Source: Pirellulales bacterium
GTDB lineage: Bacteria > Planctomycetota > Planctomycetia > Pirellulales > JALHPA01
Direction of reading: 5' to 3'
Assembly (NCBI GenBank): GCA_033762255.1
Contig: JANRLT010000021.1
Coordinates: 1-64,000 of the forward strand
DNA length: 64,000 bases
Of the stretch, positions 63,799 through 64,000 are shown one piece after another (position 1 is the first letter of the stretch; each line of letters opens with the position of its first letter). The notes beneath the pieces are model-generated. The model saw nothing but the letters and a program-made list of their open reading frames with translations, was not told the origin of the DNA and made no database searches. The position numbers were made by a program, and so were the translations under genes.

Positions 63799-64000
63799 AT
63801 GAAACGGCTATCAGCGATAGCTTGGGATCAAACGCGACGTTGGTCCCCGGAATTAGCATTGGAACATTGGATGCTGGGTCGAAATCCGCGCATGCGCAGG
63901 ATTTCACAGCATATTGAGCGCGCTGCCGATGTGCAGTGCACCGTGCTGATCACCGGCGAGACCGGCACCGGCAAGGAAGTTCTCGCGCGCCTCTTGCACG
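63799..64000 (+). CDS. Sigma-54-dependent activator, 5' part
   Basis: The frame is open from 63700 to the window end. From ATG 63799 it encodes a short N-terminus ([15 protein letters not shown]), then [18 protein letters not shown] and the Walker A region [18 protein letters not shown], the beginning of a sigma-54 AAA+ domain. There is no receiver domain in front, so it would resemble PspF-like activators. TTG 63766 and 63739 are other possible starts. The rest is outside the window. Confidence 0.7.
   Translation, partial: MKRLSAIAWDQTRRWSPELALEHWMLGRNPRMRRISQHIERAADVQCTVLITGETGTGKEVLARLLH

Overview
The window looks like chromosomal DNA of a planctomycete, probably a Pirellula-type lineage. 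The sequence-based reasons are three DUF1559 prepilin-like proteins, four genes for PEP-CTERM exosortase substrates (two of them with HAF repeats, one a double protein), a HEAT-repeat lipoprotein, a ceramidase-like hydrolase, a Tat-exported Gfo/Idh/MocA oxidoreductase, a DUF58/transglutaminase/MoxR cluster and several families of intergenic palindromic repeats. No phage, insertion sequence or CRISPR array was seen.

Layout. 0-3 kb (minus strand): a small metal-handling cluster with a CobW-type GTPase, a flavoprotein ending in a cysteine-rich tail, and a truncated FeoB-like GTPase. 3-6.7 kb: two HAF-type PEP-CTERM genes, the first encoding two fused exosortase substrates. 6.7-13.7 kb: one minus-strand run, DUF58 (frameshifted) > transglutaminase-like membrane protein without a catalytic Cys > MoxR ATPase > His-containing lipoprotein > ArsP/DUF318-type permease. 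13.8-23 kb: a complete alpha-E / circularly permuted ATP-grasp / transglutaminase-DUF2126 operon, with both ATP-grasp and alpha-E domains present twice. 23-27.3 kb: an oxidoreductase and a tandem pair of DUF1559 genes duplicated with their upstream hairpin. 27.6-30.7 kb: a heptamer minisatellite running into the start codon of a cysteine desulfurase whose coding region has been invaded by the same repeat, then a dicarboxylate symporter.

30.8-35.1 kb: a DUF4198-like secreted protein, a triplicated palindromic repeat, a DUF1559 gene, and a PEP-CTERM gene divergent from hemP with a Fur-box-like dyad between them. 35.3-37.2 kb: leuA behind a leucine-rich leader peptide and an intrinsic terminator, the layout of a classical attenuator. 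37.2-40.4 kb: a sensor kinase and NtrC-type regulator pair in which the regulator appears to lack a canonical start codon in the right place. 40.6-42.8 kb: a TIM-barrel isomerase coupled to an LssY_C protein. 42.9-44.7 kb: an AT-rich two-gene islet with a GIY-YIG protein. 44.9-53 kb: a zinc-ribbon protein, SLC13-type permease, a 38-residue membrane peptide, UDPGP-type pyrophosphorylase, a pore-loop-like membrane protein, tRNA-Leu(GAG), RtcB and a ceramidase-like enzyme flanked by inverted copies of another repeat. 53.5-64 kb: two HEAT-like exported proteins, a histone-deacetylase-family enzyme, a small exported protein, a PEP-CTERM protein, lptB, a large lepB and the start of a sigma-54 activator.

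The strongest unexplained signals are the leu attenuator (a known mechanism, apparently undescribed in this lineage), the cysteine desulfurase with repeat-derived coding sequence, the fused double PEP-CTERM protein, the apparent AUC start, and the phased TTGCAA operator array. All assignments are from reading the sequence; no database search was run.
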